The translations under genes were made by a program, and so were the position numbers. A stretch of 40,659 bases of DNA, from contig JAJXYX010000096.1 in the NCBI GenBank assembly GCA_021780355.1, forward strand, positions 1 to 40,659, written 5' to 3'. Within the stretch, counting starts at the first letter, position 1. Each line of letters starts with the position of its first letter. The notes beneath the pieces are model-generated. The model saw only the letters and a list, made by a program, of their open reading frames with translations, was not told the DNA's origin and did no database searches. This document shows positions 7,870 through 15,561 of this stretch, piece by piece. This DNA comes from a bacterium (GTDB lineage: Bacteria > Chlamydiota > Chlamydiia > Chlamydiales > SM23-39).

Positions 7870-8208
7870 ATGTCAACAGTTTTTGAACTCATCATCAATG
7901 GAAAACTCCCTTCCACGAAAGTCTACGAAAGCGAGCATGTCCTTGCCATTGAAGACATCCACCCTGTCGCTCCCGTCCACATCCTCATCATGCCAAAAAA
8001 ACCAATCCCCGATTTTCAGCACGTCGAAGCTCAAGATTGGCCTATCATCCAAGAAATGCTCCAAGCCGCCCAGCAAATCGCTGAAGAAAAAGGTCTCGTC
8101 GAAGACGGCTATCGCCTCCTCACCAACAACGGCGCCAACGCCGGTCAAATCGTTTTCCATTTGCATTTTCACCTCATCGGTGGAAAAGTTTTAAACCATA
8201 TCGGGTGA
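7870..8208 (+). CDS. HIT (histidine triad) family protein, HinT-like
   Basis: 112 residues, the normal size of a HinT-type purine nucleoside phosphoramidase. The histidine triad HLHFHLIGG is at 97-105 (His97, His99, His101), preceded by the nucleotide-contact block NNGANAGQIVFH and, near the N-terminus, the HPVAPVHILIMPKKPI strand. The enzyme hydrolyses adenosine 5'-phosphoramidates; the physiological substrate is unknown. AGGA lies about eight bases before the ATG. Second gene of a two-gene unit with the MYG1 gene. A family A repeat begins ten bases after the stop and probably terminates the transcript. Confidence 0.92.
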   Translation: MSTVFELIINGKLPSTKVYESEHVLAIEDIHPVAPVHILIMPKKPIPDFQHVEAQDWPIIQEMLQAAQQIAEEKGLVEDGYRLLTNNGANAGQIVFHLHFHLIGGKVLNHIG

Positions 8209-8217
8209 GTCGTTTGT

Positions 8218-8372
8218 CTTGGGGCTTCGCCCCAAACCCCACTAAAGGGCTGTCGCCCTTTAGAATCCCTTTTGTTTTTTTCAAAATGTTTCGATAGAAA
8301 AATTTATGCAATAAGTACACGGGATTCTAAAGGGCGATAGCCCTTTAGTGGGGTTTGGGGCGAAGCTCCAAG
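8218..8372. repeat. Family A inverted-repeat pair (A1), between convergent genes
   Basis: Two arms of about 50 bp face each other around a 50-bp spacer. Each arm contains two hairpins: GGGGCTTCGCCCC at 8221-8233 and AAAGGGC-TGTC-GCCCTTT at 8244-8261 on the left, with their complements at 8328-8345 and 8356-8369 on the right. The left arm follows the HIT stop; the right arm encodes the last eight residues (LELRPKPH) and TAA of the leftward glycosyltransferase. Layout and hairpins fit a bidirectional terminator; the paired inverted hairpins also resemble REP/BIME elements. Related copies are at 11.26, 31.80 and 40.49 kb. Confidence 0.75.
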
Positions 8373-9319
8373 CGACTTTCATATTCGGTAAATTTTTGGG
8401 GGAGATCTTCGTAGATCCAGTTTTGTAGGCGCGCGGCGTTTTGAGGGAGGGGGATATTTTTGGCGTATTTTGTGAGAAGGTAGGCGAGGAAAGGGCGGTC
8501 TTCGAGGTGGGTGGCTAGACGGTAAAGGGGTTCTGCTTGGGTGGGTTTGTATTGATAGGCTTTTGAGAAGGCTTTGATGATTTCGTGGGAGGGGTAGTTG
8601 AGATCTTTTTTTAGGCATGCAATGCAGTAGAGGGACCAGAATAGCTCTTCGCTGTCTCCTCCGAGCGAAATTCTTTGTTCGTAGTAGAAGAGGGCTTGAG
8701 GGAATTGTTGAGCGTGGGTGTAGCATTGCGCTAGATAAAAGGTGTATCTGGGGTGGTGAGGGTCTTTTAGGAGGGCTTTTTCTAGAATTTTTGCATCTTC
8801 TAGGTATTTTTGGGGGTTTTGGGCGCGGCTGCCTGAGTTTTCATCGTAGATGAGGATGGCTGGCAGAGTTTCTTTTGAAGTGGGTTGAGTGGAGGAGAGG
8901 GATTCATGGAGGACTCCGTGCCATGTCCAATTGAGGTGGTTGTTGATGAGGAAGATTTTGAGGAATTCTGATGTTTTTCCTCGGGCTGTGATCAAGTAAC
9001 AATCTTTTTGGAGAGCGAAGATATCGAGAGGAGGGGAGGGGAGCAGCCATTCATCGGCATCGATGAAGAGAAGGTAATCTCCTTTTCCTTGCGAGGCTTG
9101 GAGAACCTCGTTGCGATTGTGAGAAAAATCAACCCAGGGCCGTTCGAGAAGTTCTCCTGGAACGTCTTTGAGGTAAGAGAGGATTTTTTCTTGCGTTCCG
9201 TCGGAAGAGCCGGTATCGGCGATGACCCAATAGTCGATAAGAGGTTTGATGGATAAAAGGCACCGTTCGATGATGGAGCTTTCATTTTTTACGATCATAT
9301 TGAGGCAAATCGTTTTCAT
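8345..9319 (-). CDS. Family 2 glycosyltransferase with C-terminal TPR region
   Basis: 324 residues from the preferred start. Residues 1-75 form the GT-A nucleotide-sugar domain (MKTICLNMIVKNES..., VIADTGSSDGT) and the DADEW motif supplies the metal-binding acidic triad. WTWHGVLHESL near 145 is the conserved end of the catalytic domain, and residues ~185-290 form TPR-like helices (ILEKALLKDPHHPRYTFYLAQCY). Such proteins usually transfer a sugar to a peptide or glycan in the cytosol; the acceptor is unknown. The frame is open up to 9442, but the ATG at 9319 overlaps the upstream stop as ATGA, has GGAG just before it and begins exactly where the family starts. The C-terminal eight residues and stop come from a family A repeat arm. 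Confidence 0.88.
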   Translation of the reverse strand: MKTICLNMIVKNESSIIERCLLSIKPLIDYWVIADTGSSDGTQEKILSYLKDVPGELLERPWVDFSHNRNEVLQASQGKGDYLLFIDADEWLLPSPPLDIFALQKDCYLITARGKTSEFLKIFLINNHLNWTWHGVLHESLSSTQPTSKETLPAILIYDENSGSRAQNPQKYLEDAKILEKALLKDPHHPRYTFYLAQCYTHAQQFPQALFYYEQRISLGGDSEELFWSLYCIACLKKDLNYPSHEIIKAFSKAYQYKPTQAEPLYRLATHLEDRPFLAYLLTKYAKNIPLPQNAARLQNWIYEDLPQKFTEYESRLELRPKPH

Positions 9320-10116
9320 AAAGCTCCGGATAAAATGTTGATGTTGGTTTGGACGATGGTTTTCGTTTTGGGAGGGACTTTGGGATTTTGGGATAACGCT
9401 TGATAATGCATGAGGGATTCTTCTCGGTTGCCGATTTGACAAGACAATTCAGCGAGTTTGAGCTGAAGAAGATAGTCGTAGACAGCGTGTTGGATTTTTA
9501 AGGCTTTTTGGGGGATAGGAAGATCAAAAGCTTCTTTGGCGGTAAGATAACCTAGGATATGGCTTTCCATGAGTTGGAATTGTACGGCCAAGCGATATAA
9601 AGGCTCGGCGCGAGATGGATCGTAGTGAAAAGCGGCTAGAAAACTGTCGATGATCCGTTCGTGGGATGTTTGTAGATCGCTTTGAAGACAGCCTATGCAA
9701 TAAAGAGACCAAAACATCTCTTCTTGGGAGGTTTTGTCTCCCATCTCTACGCGGCGTTGATATTGTTTGAGCGCAGTTTCTAATTCGCCGAAAACAGCGT
9801 AGCTTTGCGCCAAATAAAATACATATCGGGCATTGCTAGGGTCTTTTTGCAAAGCTTTTTCAAGGATGGCGATATCTTTTTGCCATTTGTCAGGGTCTGA
9901 AGACCTTGCTCCTGGCACGTGATTATATTCGTTGATGATCCCTTCGAGCAGATCGCCTTGCGTTGCGTAGGGGTGAACGAGCGATTCATGCAAAACTCCT
10001 TCCCATTTCCAAAGAGGATCGTTCTTGATGAGAAGAATTCTTTGAAAAGTGACATTTTTTCCGATCATCTTAGCTGTGTAATAATCTTTATCTGGATTGA
10101 GTTTGATTTTTTTCAT
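9316..10116 (-). CDS. N-terminally truncated GT2-TPR paralogue (DxD half missing)
   Basis: 266 residues that align with the downstream glycosyltransferase from just after its DADEW motif to the end: DYYTAKMIGKNVTFQR, then WKWEGVLHESL, then ILEKALQKDPSNARYVFYLAQSY and later TPR-like helices. The first ~110 residues, including the nucleotide-sugar fold and DxD metal ligands, are absent. The 209 bases upstream do not obviously contain them in another frame. The ATG at 10116 has almost no ribosome binding site. It may be a decaying duplicate, or a TPR partner translated together with the intact enzyme through the ATGA overlap at 9316-9319. The open frame is intact, so I list it as a CDS rather than a pseudogene. 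Confidence 0.7.
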   Translation of the reverse strand: MKKIKLNPDKDYYTAKMIGKNVTFQRILLIKNDPLWKWEGVLHESLVHPYATQGDLLEGIINEYNHVPGARSSDPDKWQKDIAILEKALQKDPSNARYVFYLAQSYAVFGELETALKQYQRRVEMGDKTSQEEMFWSLYCIGCLQSDLQTSHERIIDSFLAAFHYDPSRAEPLYRLAVQFQLMESHILGYLTAKEAFDLPIPQKALKIQHAVYDYLLQLKLAELSCQIGNREESLMHYQALSQNPKVPPKTKTIVQTNINILSGAL

Positions 10117-10261
10117 TTATCTTGGTTTTTATATTTAAATCGAAATTTAATAGATCGTTTTTGTTTACATCAATGAAATTTTTTAGGTCTTTGTTTTTTT
10201 GGTGGCCTTGAAGGTGATCAGCCGGCAAGCCTTGGCGTAAGAACTTTCGTTAACAAAATAT

Positions 10262-10290
10262 TTGCAATATATTAACTATTCTTTTAAAAT
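10262..10290 (+). promoter_or_regulatory. Sigma-70-type promoter for the gene at 10326
   Basis: TTGCAA at 10262-10267 and TAAAAT at 10285-10290 are 17 bases apart, each one mismatch or so from consensus. Transcription would begin near 10297, followed by an AAGGAG ribosome binding site at 10314-10319. The rest of the intergenic region 10117-10325 is AT-rich and shows nothing else I can name, including no clear promoter for the leftward truncated gene. Confidence 0.55.
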
Positions 10291-10325
10291 CAGGCCTGTT
10301 TTTCGTTCAAAACAAGGAGATTTTT

Positions 10326-11198
10326 ATGGCTCACCATGTATCGTTCGCTGTCGAAGAAAAACCGCAGAGTGCGTTTTATATGAAACCCTATAGAAAAAAG
10401 GAATATAGAGATCGAGAAAAACCCTCTTTAGAAGAAACTAGCGCTAAAGTGCAAGAGCTTACAGAGCACGCGCGAGAGTTATTTCCGCAATATTCAAGTT
10501 CATCGGATTTCCAGGGAGAGTCTTGGTGCTTTCGCAATGCTCCTGTTTTGCTGACAGGAGGAACGATAGCCGGCGGTTTTTTAGTTTTATTGGTCAATAC
10601 GATTATCAGTTGGTCGACCCAAACGCTTTGGCATAATTTAGGGCAGTCGGCCTCTCTTGCGCTCATTACGATTGGAAGCGGCAAGGCTTGGCATACTTAT
10701 AGCCGGAATAAAAAAGCTGCAGAAGTGCGAAGAGAGGAAATGAAGCTCGATTTGCAAATTGAATTCACTCAAAATCAGCTTCTTTTTTTACAAAAGTGCC
10801 TTCAAACCGTTGGAGTAGCGATGCGGCAAGACTATAGTGAGTTTCCTACGGCTTATTTGGAACTGTCCCTTGCCATGGATACAGCAGAAGAAGGCATTGT
10901 TCCTCCTGATTTAAAAACAAAATGGGAAATGATTGGGGATTTGATTCATGCCCATGCAGAAAGTTCTGAGCAAGGGGCTAAGGAGATGGCTATCGAAGAA
11001 ATCAGAGAGTTTATTGAAAAGAGAATCATCCCTAGGATTCACTATTATTCTAAACAATTAAAAGAAAGGCTTACGACGCTTAGAAATTCTTCTCTTGCGG
11101 ATGAAAGTAAAAGGGACTCTAGTGAAAGCAAAAAATTGCTAGGGCTCTCTCCTCTGAGGGATTATAAAACGGGAGGATCAATTCAAGAAACTCCCTAA
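10326..11198 (+). CDS. Unknown membrane protein with paired hydrophobic segments (Inc-like)
   Basis: 290 residues with AAGGAG well placed before the ATG. Residues 1-70 are polar. Two hydrophobic segments at about 72-94 and 101-118, joined by a short turn, form a bilobed hairpin. The remaining ~170 residues are charged and predicted helical (EVRREEMKLDLQIEFTQNQ, later EIREFIEKRI). There is no cleavable signal peptide. A bilobed hydrophobic domain in a protein without signal peptide is the textbook pattern of chlamydial inclusion-membrane (Inc) proteins, but it is only a pattern, and a plain inner-membrane protein is equally possible. No family recognised. Stands alone with its own promoter. 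Confidence 0.7.
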   Translation: MAHHVSFAVEEKPQSAFYMKPYRKKEYRDREKPSLEETSAKVQELTEHARELFPQYSSSSDFQGESWCFRNAPVLLTGGTIAGGFLVLLVNTIISWSTQTLWHNLGQSASLALITIGSGKAWHTYSRNKKAAEVRREEMKLDLQIEFTQNQLLFLQKCLQTVGVAMRQDYSEFPTAYLELSLAMDTAEEGIVPPDLKTKWEMIGDLIHAHAESSEQGAKEMAIEEIREFIEKRIIPRIHYYSKQLKERLTTLRNSSLADESKRDSSESKKLLGLSPLRDYKTGGSIQETP

Positions 11199-11534
11199 AA
11201 TTGCAATGATTTCGATATCCTCCTCTTTCTGATCGTTTTTTTTGTAAAAAAAAACAGAATTCTAAAGGACGAAAGTCCTTTATACTGAAGAAAGCTGAAG
11301 AATCGGCTTACAGGCGGGTTCAAAGCGCCAAAAATCGATTGTCATAAAGGGGGGGGATTGCCTCGATAGAACCCCCCTTTATGACAATCAATTTTTGGCG
11401 CTTTGAACCCGCCTGTAAGCCGATTCTTCAGCTTTCTTCGGTATAGCTGGGTTTGGGGCAGGCCCTAACGCGATTTCTAGTCGACAAGGTTTGATCGATG
11501 GCATACACTGCGATTCATGAGAAAAGGGATGGAC
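11199..11534. other. Gene-free stretch holding nested repeats
   Basis: After a featureless AT-rich part (11199-11260), the sequence contains a single right-hand arm of family A split into two pieces (about 11260-11282 and 11444-11475) by a complete family B element (11283-11443). The last 60 bases lead into the HEAT-repeat gene without an obvious promoter. Taking out B plus one TA rejoins the family A arm as ...GTCCTTTA-GCTGGGTTTGGGGC, one base different from the arm at 8.34 kb over that join. Confidence 0.75.
11283..11443. mobile_element. Family B palindromic element, complete copy B2 (161 bp), inserted in a family A arm
   Basis: Begins TACTGAAGAAAGCTGAAG and ends with its near-perfect complement ...CTTCAGCTTTCTTCGGTA, again exactly 161 bp, flanked by TA at 11281-11282 and 11444-11445. 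The shared core GGCGGGTTCAAAGCGCC and AAAAATCGATTGTCATAAAGG is present in both arms. The outer 25 bases (AAGAAAGCTGAAGAATCGG) differ from the other copies but match perfectly between the two arms of this copy. The central loop (ATTGCCTCGATAG) is in the opposite orientation to that of the copy at 40.6 kb. No coding capacity. Confidence 0.8.
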
Positions 11535-13268
11535 ATGCGATTTTTTTTCATTTTATTGAGTACAGCTCCGATGGTATTCCAGGCAGCTTTGACGGAAGAG
11601 GAGGGGCTGAGGAGAGTGCAGGCGCATTTGCTTTTGGATGATTTGTCGTCAGCATTTGATGAGGTTTTGCATTTAGCAGAGGAGTTTCCTGATTCAAAGG
11701 CTGTGGGATCGGCTTTGGTTGAGGTGTTGGCTGCTAATGGGATGGAGGAAGATGCATTAGATTCTTGGCATAGATTGTCGGCGAAGTATCCTGAGCTGCT
11801 AGTGGATCGGCATTTATTGGAAGAGCTGTCTTGGGGCGTTTTGAAAAAGGGGCTCCAGTCGAATCAGTACGGCATTAGACTTACATCTTTGATTGGGGCT
11901 TATTTGACGAGGGATGCGAGGGCCGTGCAAATCCTCGTGCGCATGCTGCGCGATTCGAATGCGATGATCCGCAGTGTGGCCGTGCAAATGTCAACGGGAT
12001 ATGCGGACGCTGTTTTGAAAGATGAGATTGCGAGGCTGCTCAAAGAGGAGAAAGTGTGGATGGTCCGCTTGGAGGCGATTCGTGCGGCGGGCGCACTTCG
12101 GATGAAATCTCTTGTGCCGAGATTGCAAGCGTATGTGATGGCTGATAAGAGTACCTTTGAAGAGCGCGGCGCTGCCATTGAAGCTTTGGTTCGAATTTAT
12201 GATCAAATCAGTTTGCCCGAGTGGAAAAAATTAGCCTCGAGCAATCGAGCCGGGCTTCGTCATTTGGCCTGCGTTTTGACGGCCCATTTTACGCTCGATG
12301 AAGCAAAAGAAGATATCGTCCGATTGATAGGAGATCCTCATCCTGATGTACGGATCGCAGCGATCAATGCTTTTGGATTGCATTATCGCAAGCAAATGGC
12401 CGAAGAAGAGGCGAGGGAAGCTATTGAGCCGGTTTTAAAAGATTCTGATCCAGCTGTGGCCATTACCGCTGCTTGGGCTGCGATTTTAGTCGATCCTGAA
12501 TTCGGCCAGCCTTACATGGCTGAATGGCTTGCCGATTCATTGTCTGAAAATCGAAGGTTTGCGTCTGCAGCTTTGGCTGCAACGGGGGATCGGTGCGTCG
12601 GTCTTGCACTGCAAAATTTGCAAGAAAATGCAGATCCCTATGTGCGCGCAAATATAGCTCAGGGGCTTCTTGGGCAGAGGATCGAAGTGGCGGCTTGCTG
12701 CGATATGCTCCATGAATTTTTACAAAATGAAAAACGGATGTGGATGCAAGATACTCGGCGAAACCCCCTTTTTTCCGTTTTAGCCCCAAGCCAAATACGG
12801 CACAATGATCAAATCCCTAATTATCCAGAAGCCATCGATCATATGACGCGCCTTGAGATGGTTTCTGCTCTTGCTATCGTGGAAGATCCTAGGGCTCTCG
12901 ATGCATTAAAATCTTTTTTGCAAAGAAAATCGTGGGGCGTAACAGGCGTTGCAGCAGCTACGCTTTTAAGAGAGGGGGATGAACAGTCGCTCGAGATGGT
13001 GCGTCAGCTGGTGAAAGATGCTGATCCGAATGTGCGGCTGCAGGCTTGTTTGGTCTTGGCGATGATGGGACGGGATGAAACAGTGGTGAAAGAGCTCGAG
13101 TCTGCCTATGTAGGTGCAAGCCATGAGAGAAAACTGCATATTTTAGAGGCGCTGGGGAGGATCGGGCATATGGAAACCTTGAATTTTCTGATTAGCACAT
13201 TAAGAGAGCCGTTCCCTATTTTGCGCATCTGCGCTGCAGCGGCATTAATTCAAACGGTCAACAGGTAA
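11535..13268 (+). CDS. Secreted HEAT-repeat protein
   Basis: 577 residues from the chosen start. The frame is open to 11517, but the ATG at 11535 has AAAGGG six bases upstream and begins directly with a signal peptide (MRFFFILLSTAPMVFQA). The mature protein is a string of HEAT/PBS-lyase-type repeats, recognisable by recurring D....VR..A...L/I units such as DSNAMIRSVAVQMS, DPHPDVRIAAINAFG, DSDPAVAITAAWAA and DADPNVRLQACLVLAMMG. Such superhelices are protein-binding scaffolds; the partner is unknown and an export or periplasmic location is inferred from the signal. It is followed after six bases by the pepP gene; to my recollection a protein of unknown function also precedes pepP in Chlamydia. 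Confidence 0.8.
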   Translation: MRFFFILLSTAPMVFQAALTEEEGLRRVQAHLLLDDLSSAFDEVLHLAEEFPDSKAVGSALVEVLAANGMEEDALDSWHRLSAKYPELLVDRHLLEELSWGVLKKGLQSNQYGIRLTSLIGAYLTRDARAVQILVRMLRDSNAMIRSVAVQMSTGYADAVLKDEIARLLKEEKVWMVRLEAIRAAGALRMKSLVPRLQAYVMADKSTFEERGAAIEALVRIYDQISLPEWKKLASSNRAGLRHLACVLTAHFTLDEAKEDIVRLIGDPHPDVRIAAINAFGLHYRKQMAEEEAREAIEPVLKDSDPAVAITAAWAAILVDPEFGQPYMAEWLADSLSENRRFASAALAATGDRCVGLALQNLQENADPYVRANIAQGLLGQRIEVAACCDMLHEFLQNEKRMWMQDTRRNPLFSVLAPSQIRHNDQIPNYPEAIDHMTRLEMVSALAIVEDPRALDALKSFLQRKSWGVTGVAAATLLREGDEQSLEMVRQLVKDADPNVRLQACLVLAMMGRDETVVKELESAYVGASHERKLHILEALGRIGHMETLNFLISTLREPFPILRICAAAALIQTVNR

Positions 13269-13274
13269 AGCAAT

Positions 13275-14462
13275 ATGACGAAGATAGAACAGGTAAAAAA
13301 ACATCTCGAGGCCAATCAGATAGACGGGTGGCTTCTTTATGATTTTCATGGAAGCAATTCTTTAGCCCGCACGTTTTTAGAGATTCCTCCCCAGGCTGTA
13401 ACGACCCGTCGGTTTTTCTATTGGATTCCTGTCAAAGGATCTCCGATAAAATTAGTTCACGCGATTGAAAGCCATGTGTTAGACCGCTGGCCTGGAGAAA
13501 AAAGGCTTTTTTCTTCTTGGCAATCCTTGCAAAGCGAGCTGCAAACTCTTTTGAAAGGATCAAAACGGATTGCCATGGAGTACTCTCCCAATAACTCGAT
13601 TCCTTATATTTCCAAAGTGGATGCAGGAACAGTCGATCTGATCCGCTCTTTTGGTTCTATGGTTGTCAGCAGCGGTCAATTTTTGCCCTACTTTACAGCT
13701 GTTTTTAATGAAGTTCAAGGCCAGGGCTTGATTCGAACGGGGAAAGCTTTGGAAAGGATCGTTGACGATACATGGAAATGGATCGAATCGCATCTTCAGA
13801 AAAAACAAAAGATCACAGAATATGATGTGCAGCAAAAAATGTTGGCCGATTTTGCAGCGGCCGATCTCTTGACTGATAACCCGCCGATTGTTGCGACAAA
13901 TGCCCATAGCGCAGATCCCCACTACGAGCCGCAGCGGAGCGGATCTTCTCTGATTTGCCCAGGCGACTGGATCCTTCTCGATTGCTGGGCTAAAGAAAAA
14001 CACCCGGGCTCCATTTTTGCCGACATGGCTCGAGTGGGCATTGCTGCCTTATATCCGAGCGCTAAGCAGCAAGAGCTTTTTCATATCGTCCGAGAAGCTC
14101 AAGCGGCCGCTACGGAGCTAGTGAAAAGTCGTTTTGCCGCTCATCAGCCGCTCATGGGATGGGAAGTGGATGCGGCGGCCCGCAGCGTGATCAATGAAGC
14201 TGGCTACGGTGAATTTTTTATTCATCGAACAGGCCATAACATAGAAACGAGCGTCCATGGCAGCGGCGCTAATATGGATGACCTAGAGATGCATGATGAA
14301 AGGCCTGTTATCCCTAATACGGCCTTTTCTATCGAGCCGGCCATCTATTTGCCTAATGAGTTTGGCGTTCGTCTCGAATATGATCTTTATGTCCACAAAG
14401 ACGGCAAGGTAGATATCGTTTGCGGCGAACAAAATGCGATTGCGACCCTTCAGGTCGATTAA
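13275..14462 (+). CDS. pepP: M24 family Xaa-Pro aminopeptidase
   Basis: 395 residues. The C-terminal pita-bread domain shows the M24 metal ligands in order: Asp of LLDCWA, Asp of FADMARVG, His of HRTGHNIET, Glu of SIEPAIY and Glu of RLEYDL. The N-terminal ~150 residues match the creatinase-type non-catalytic domain. The enzyme removes an N-terminal residue preceding proline, in the cytosol, with two divalent metals. AGGTAAAG precedes the ATG, six bases after the HEAT-repeat gene, so both are probably one operon. Its TAA overlaps the TAA of the convergent gene (TTAA at 14459-14462). The symbol follows chlamydial annotation practice; a prolidase-type specificity cannot be excluded. Confidence 0.85.
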   Translation: MTKIEQVKKHLEANQIDGWLLYDFHGSNSLARTFLEIPPQAVTTRRFFYWIPVKGSPIKLVHAIESHVLDRWPGEKRLFSSWQSLQSELQTLLKGSKRIAMEYSPNNSIPYISKVDAGTVDLIRSFGSMVVSSGQFLPYFTAVFNEVQGQGLIRTGKALERIVDDTWKWIESHLQKKQKITEYDVQQKMLADFAAADLLTDNPPIVATNAHSADPHYEPQRSGSSLICPGDWILLDCWAKEKHPGSIFADMARVGIAALYPSAKQQELFHIVREAQAAATELVKSRFAAHQPLMGWEVDAAARSVINEAGYGEFFIHRTGHNIETSVHGSGANMDDLEMHDERPVIPNTAFSIEPAIYLPNEFGVRLEYDLYVHKDGKVDIVCGEQNAIATLQVD

Positions 14463-15511
14463 TTGTCTTCAACAAGGACGTATTCTTGAAAAAGCATTGT
14501 TTGAAGCTTTTGAAACTCTTCTGCAAAATTTTCTGAGAACTTTTCTTTTCTTTCCATGACTTTGAATTCTTGATGGTCCGGATTGAGGAAATGATTTTCT
14601 CCCTCTTGAGCTCGGTATATTTGAGGAGCCGAATTTTGCGAGAGAAGCCCTGTGGTCGTTAGCTCGAGAGCGATTTGTTTTAAACAGCCTCGCACAGGAA
14701 TTGAGGGGGCTTGTTTGTCTTTAGGGATGAAATAGTCGTCTTGGCCAAAATGTTTTCGGTCCTCTCTACGGATCATTTTTGATTTGATGTTTAAGGATCC
14801 TAAATCGTTAAAATGGACTGCTTGGATGAAGGGGGATCGGGCAATTGCTGAAAGTATGGCGGTCGTCAAGGTATGCTGGAAAATATGCATTTCTTTGTAA
14901 TTATGTTTTCTAAGAAGAGCTCTTTCTCTTTCTATAGGAGAATTTTTATCTAAAACGGCGATTTCGGGAATGGGTTTTCGCGTGATTTCCAATTCGTGCA
15001 TAAATCGGGCTGCTACAGAAAGCCAAGCTTCGCTCGCTTTCTGCAAAGTAGCCCCTTGTATAGGTAAATGGCGTTGGATCTCTGTTAATGTTTTTTCTTC
15101 AATATAAATGCCGCATGAAGAAAAGAGTGGATCTCGATGAATTTTTTCAAAATGTAATGTTCCGTCTGCAAGTAAAAAATCTTTACTTAAAAAGGTTTGC
15201 CATGCATGGACTCTTCGTTCTTGCTGCTCAACGGCAAGATATTTTTTGGATTTGTTCCATAAAACAGACGCGAAATGGGTCAAAGGGAACGACGCAAAGG
15301 AGGCTACTGCTAGGCCGATCGGCATAGATGTTCCGCTTGCCGCTAAAAAAGCGAAGATAAGGACGGACGCGGCGAGCGCGACTGCGGCGACGCATGCGAC
15401 AACAGCCGCTGTTTTGAGAGCTACATGGCAAAAAGCATTCCAGCGGATTTCGCTTTGAGGAGAGGTGATATACCAATGATTTAAAGAAGGCGTTATATCT
15501 GTAGTTGCCAT
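14459..15511 (-). CDS. Unknown membrane protein with N-terminal hydrophobic hairpin (Inc-like)
   Basis: 350 residues; AAGGA about 10 bases before the ATG supports the start. After 30 polar residues come two strongly hydrophobic, alanine-rich segments at about 31-58 and 62-84, separated by only a few residues, then ~265 soluble, charged residues with no recognisable domain. No signal peptide. As for the gene at 10326, the bilobed hairpin is compatible with an inclusion-membrane protein secreted by type III secretion, but this is inference. The stop overlaps that of pepP by four bases in tail-to-tail orientation. No homologue recognised. Confidence 0.7.
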   Translation of the reverse strand: MATTDITPSLNHWYITSPQSEIRWNAFCHVALKTAAVVACVAAVALAASVLIFAFLAASGTSMPIGLAVASFASFPLTHFASVLWNKSKKYLAVEQQERRVHAWQTFLSKDFLLADGTLHFEKIHRDPLFSSCGIYIEEKTLTEIQRHLPIQGATLQKASEAWLSVAARFMHELEITRKPIPEIAVLDKNSPIERERALLRKHNYKEMHIFQHTLTTAILSAIARSPFIQAVHFNDLGSLNIKSKMIRREDRKHFGQDDYFIPKDKQAPSIPVRGCLKQIALELTTTGLLSQNSAPQIYRAQEGENHFLNPDHQEFKVMERKEKFSENFAEEFQKLQTMLFQEYVLVEDN

Positions 15512-15561
15512 GATAGAGTGATTCCTTTGATTTTCTCGCGGGAAAGTATAGGCCTGAGAGT

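Noticed and set aside
9320-9442. 41-residue N-terminal extension of the GT2 glycosyltransferase
   Set aside because: It overlaps the upstream coding frame; the ATGA overlap, the GGAG site and the family start all favour 9319.
11517-11534. Earlier ATG codons (11517, 11529) of the HEAT-repeat gene
   Set aside because: They overlap or precede the AAAGGG ribosome binding site, and the signal peptide is cleanest from 11535.
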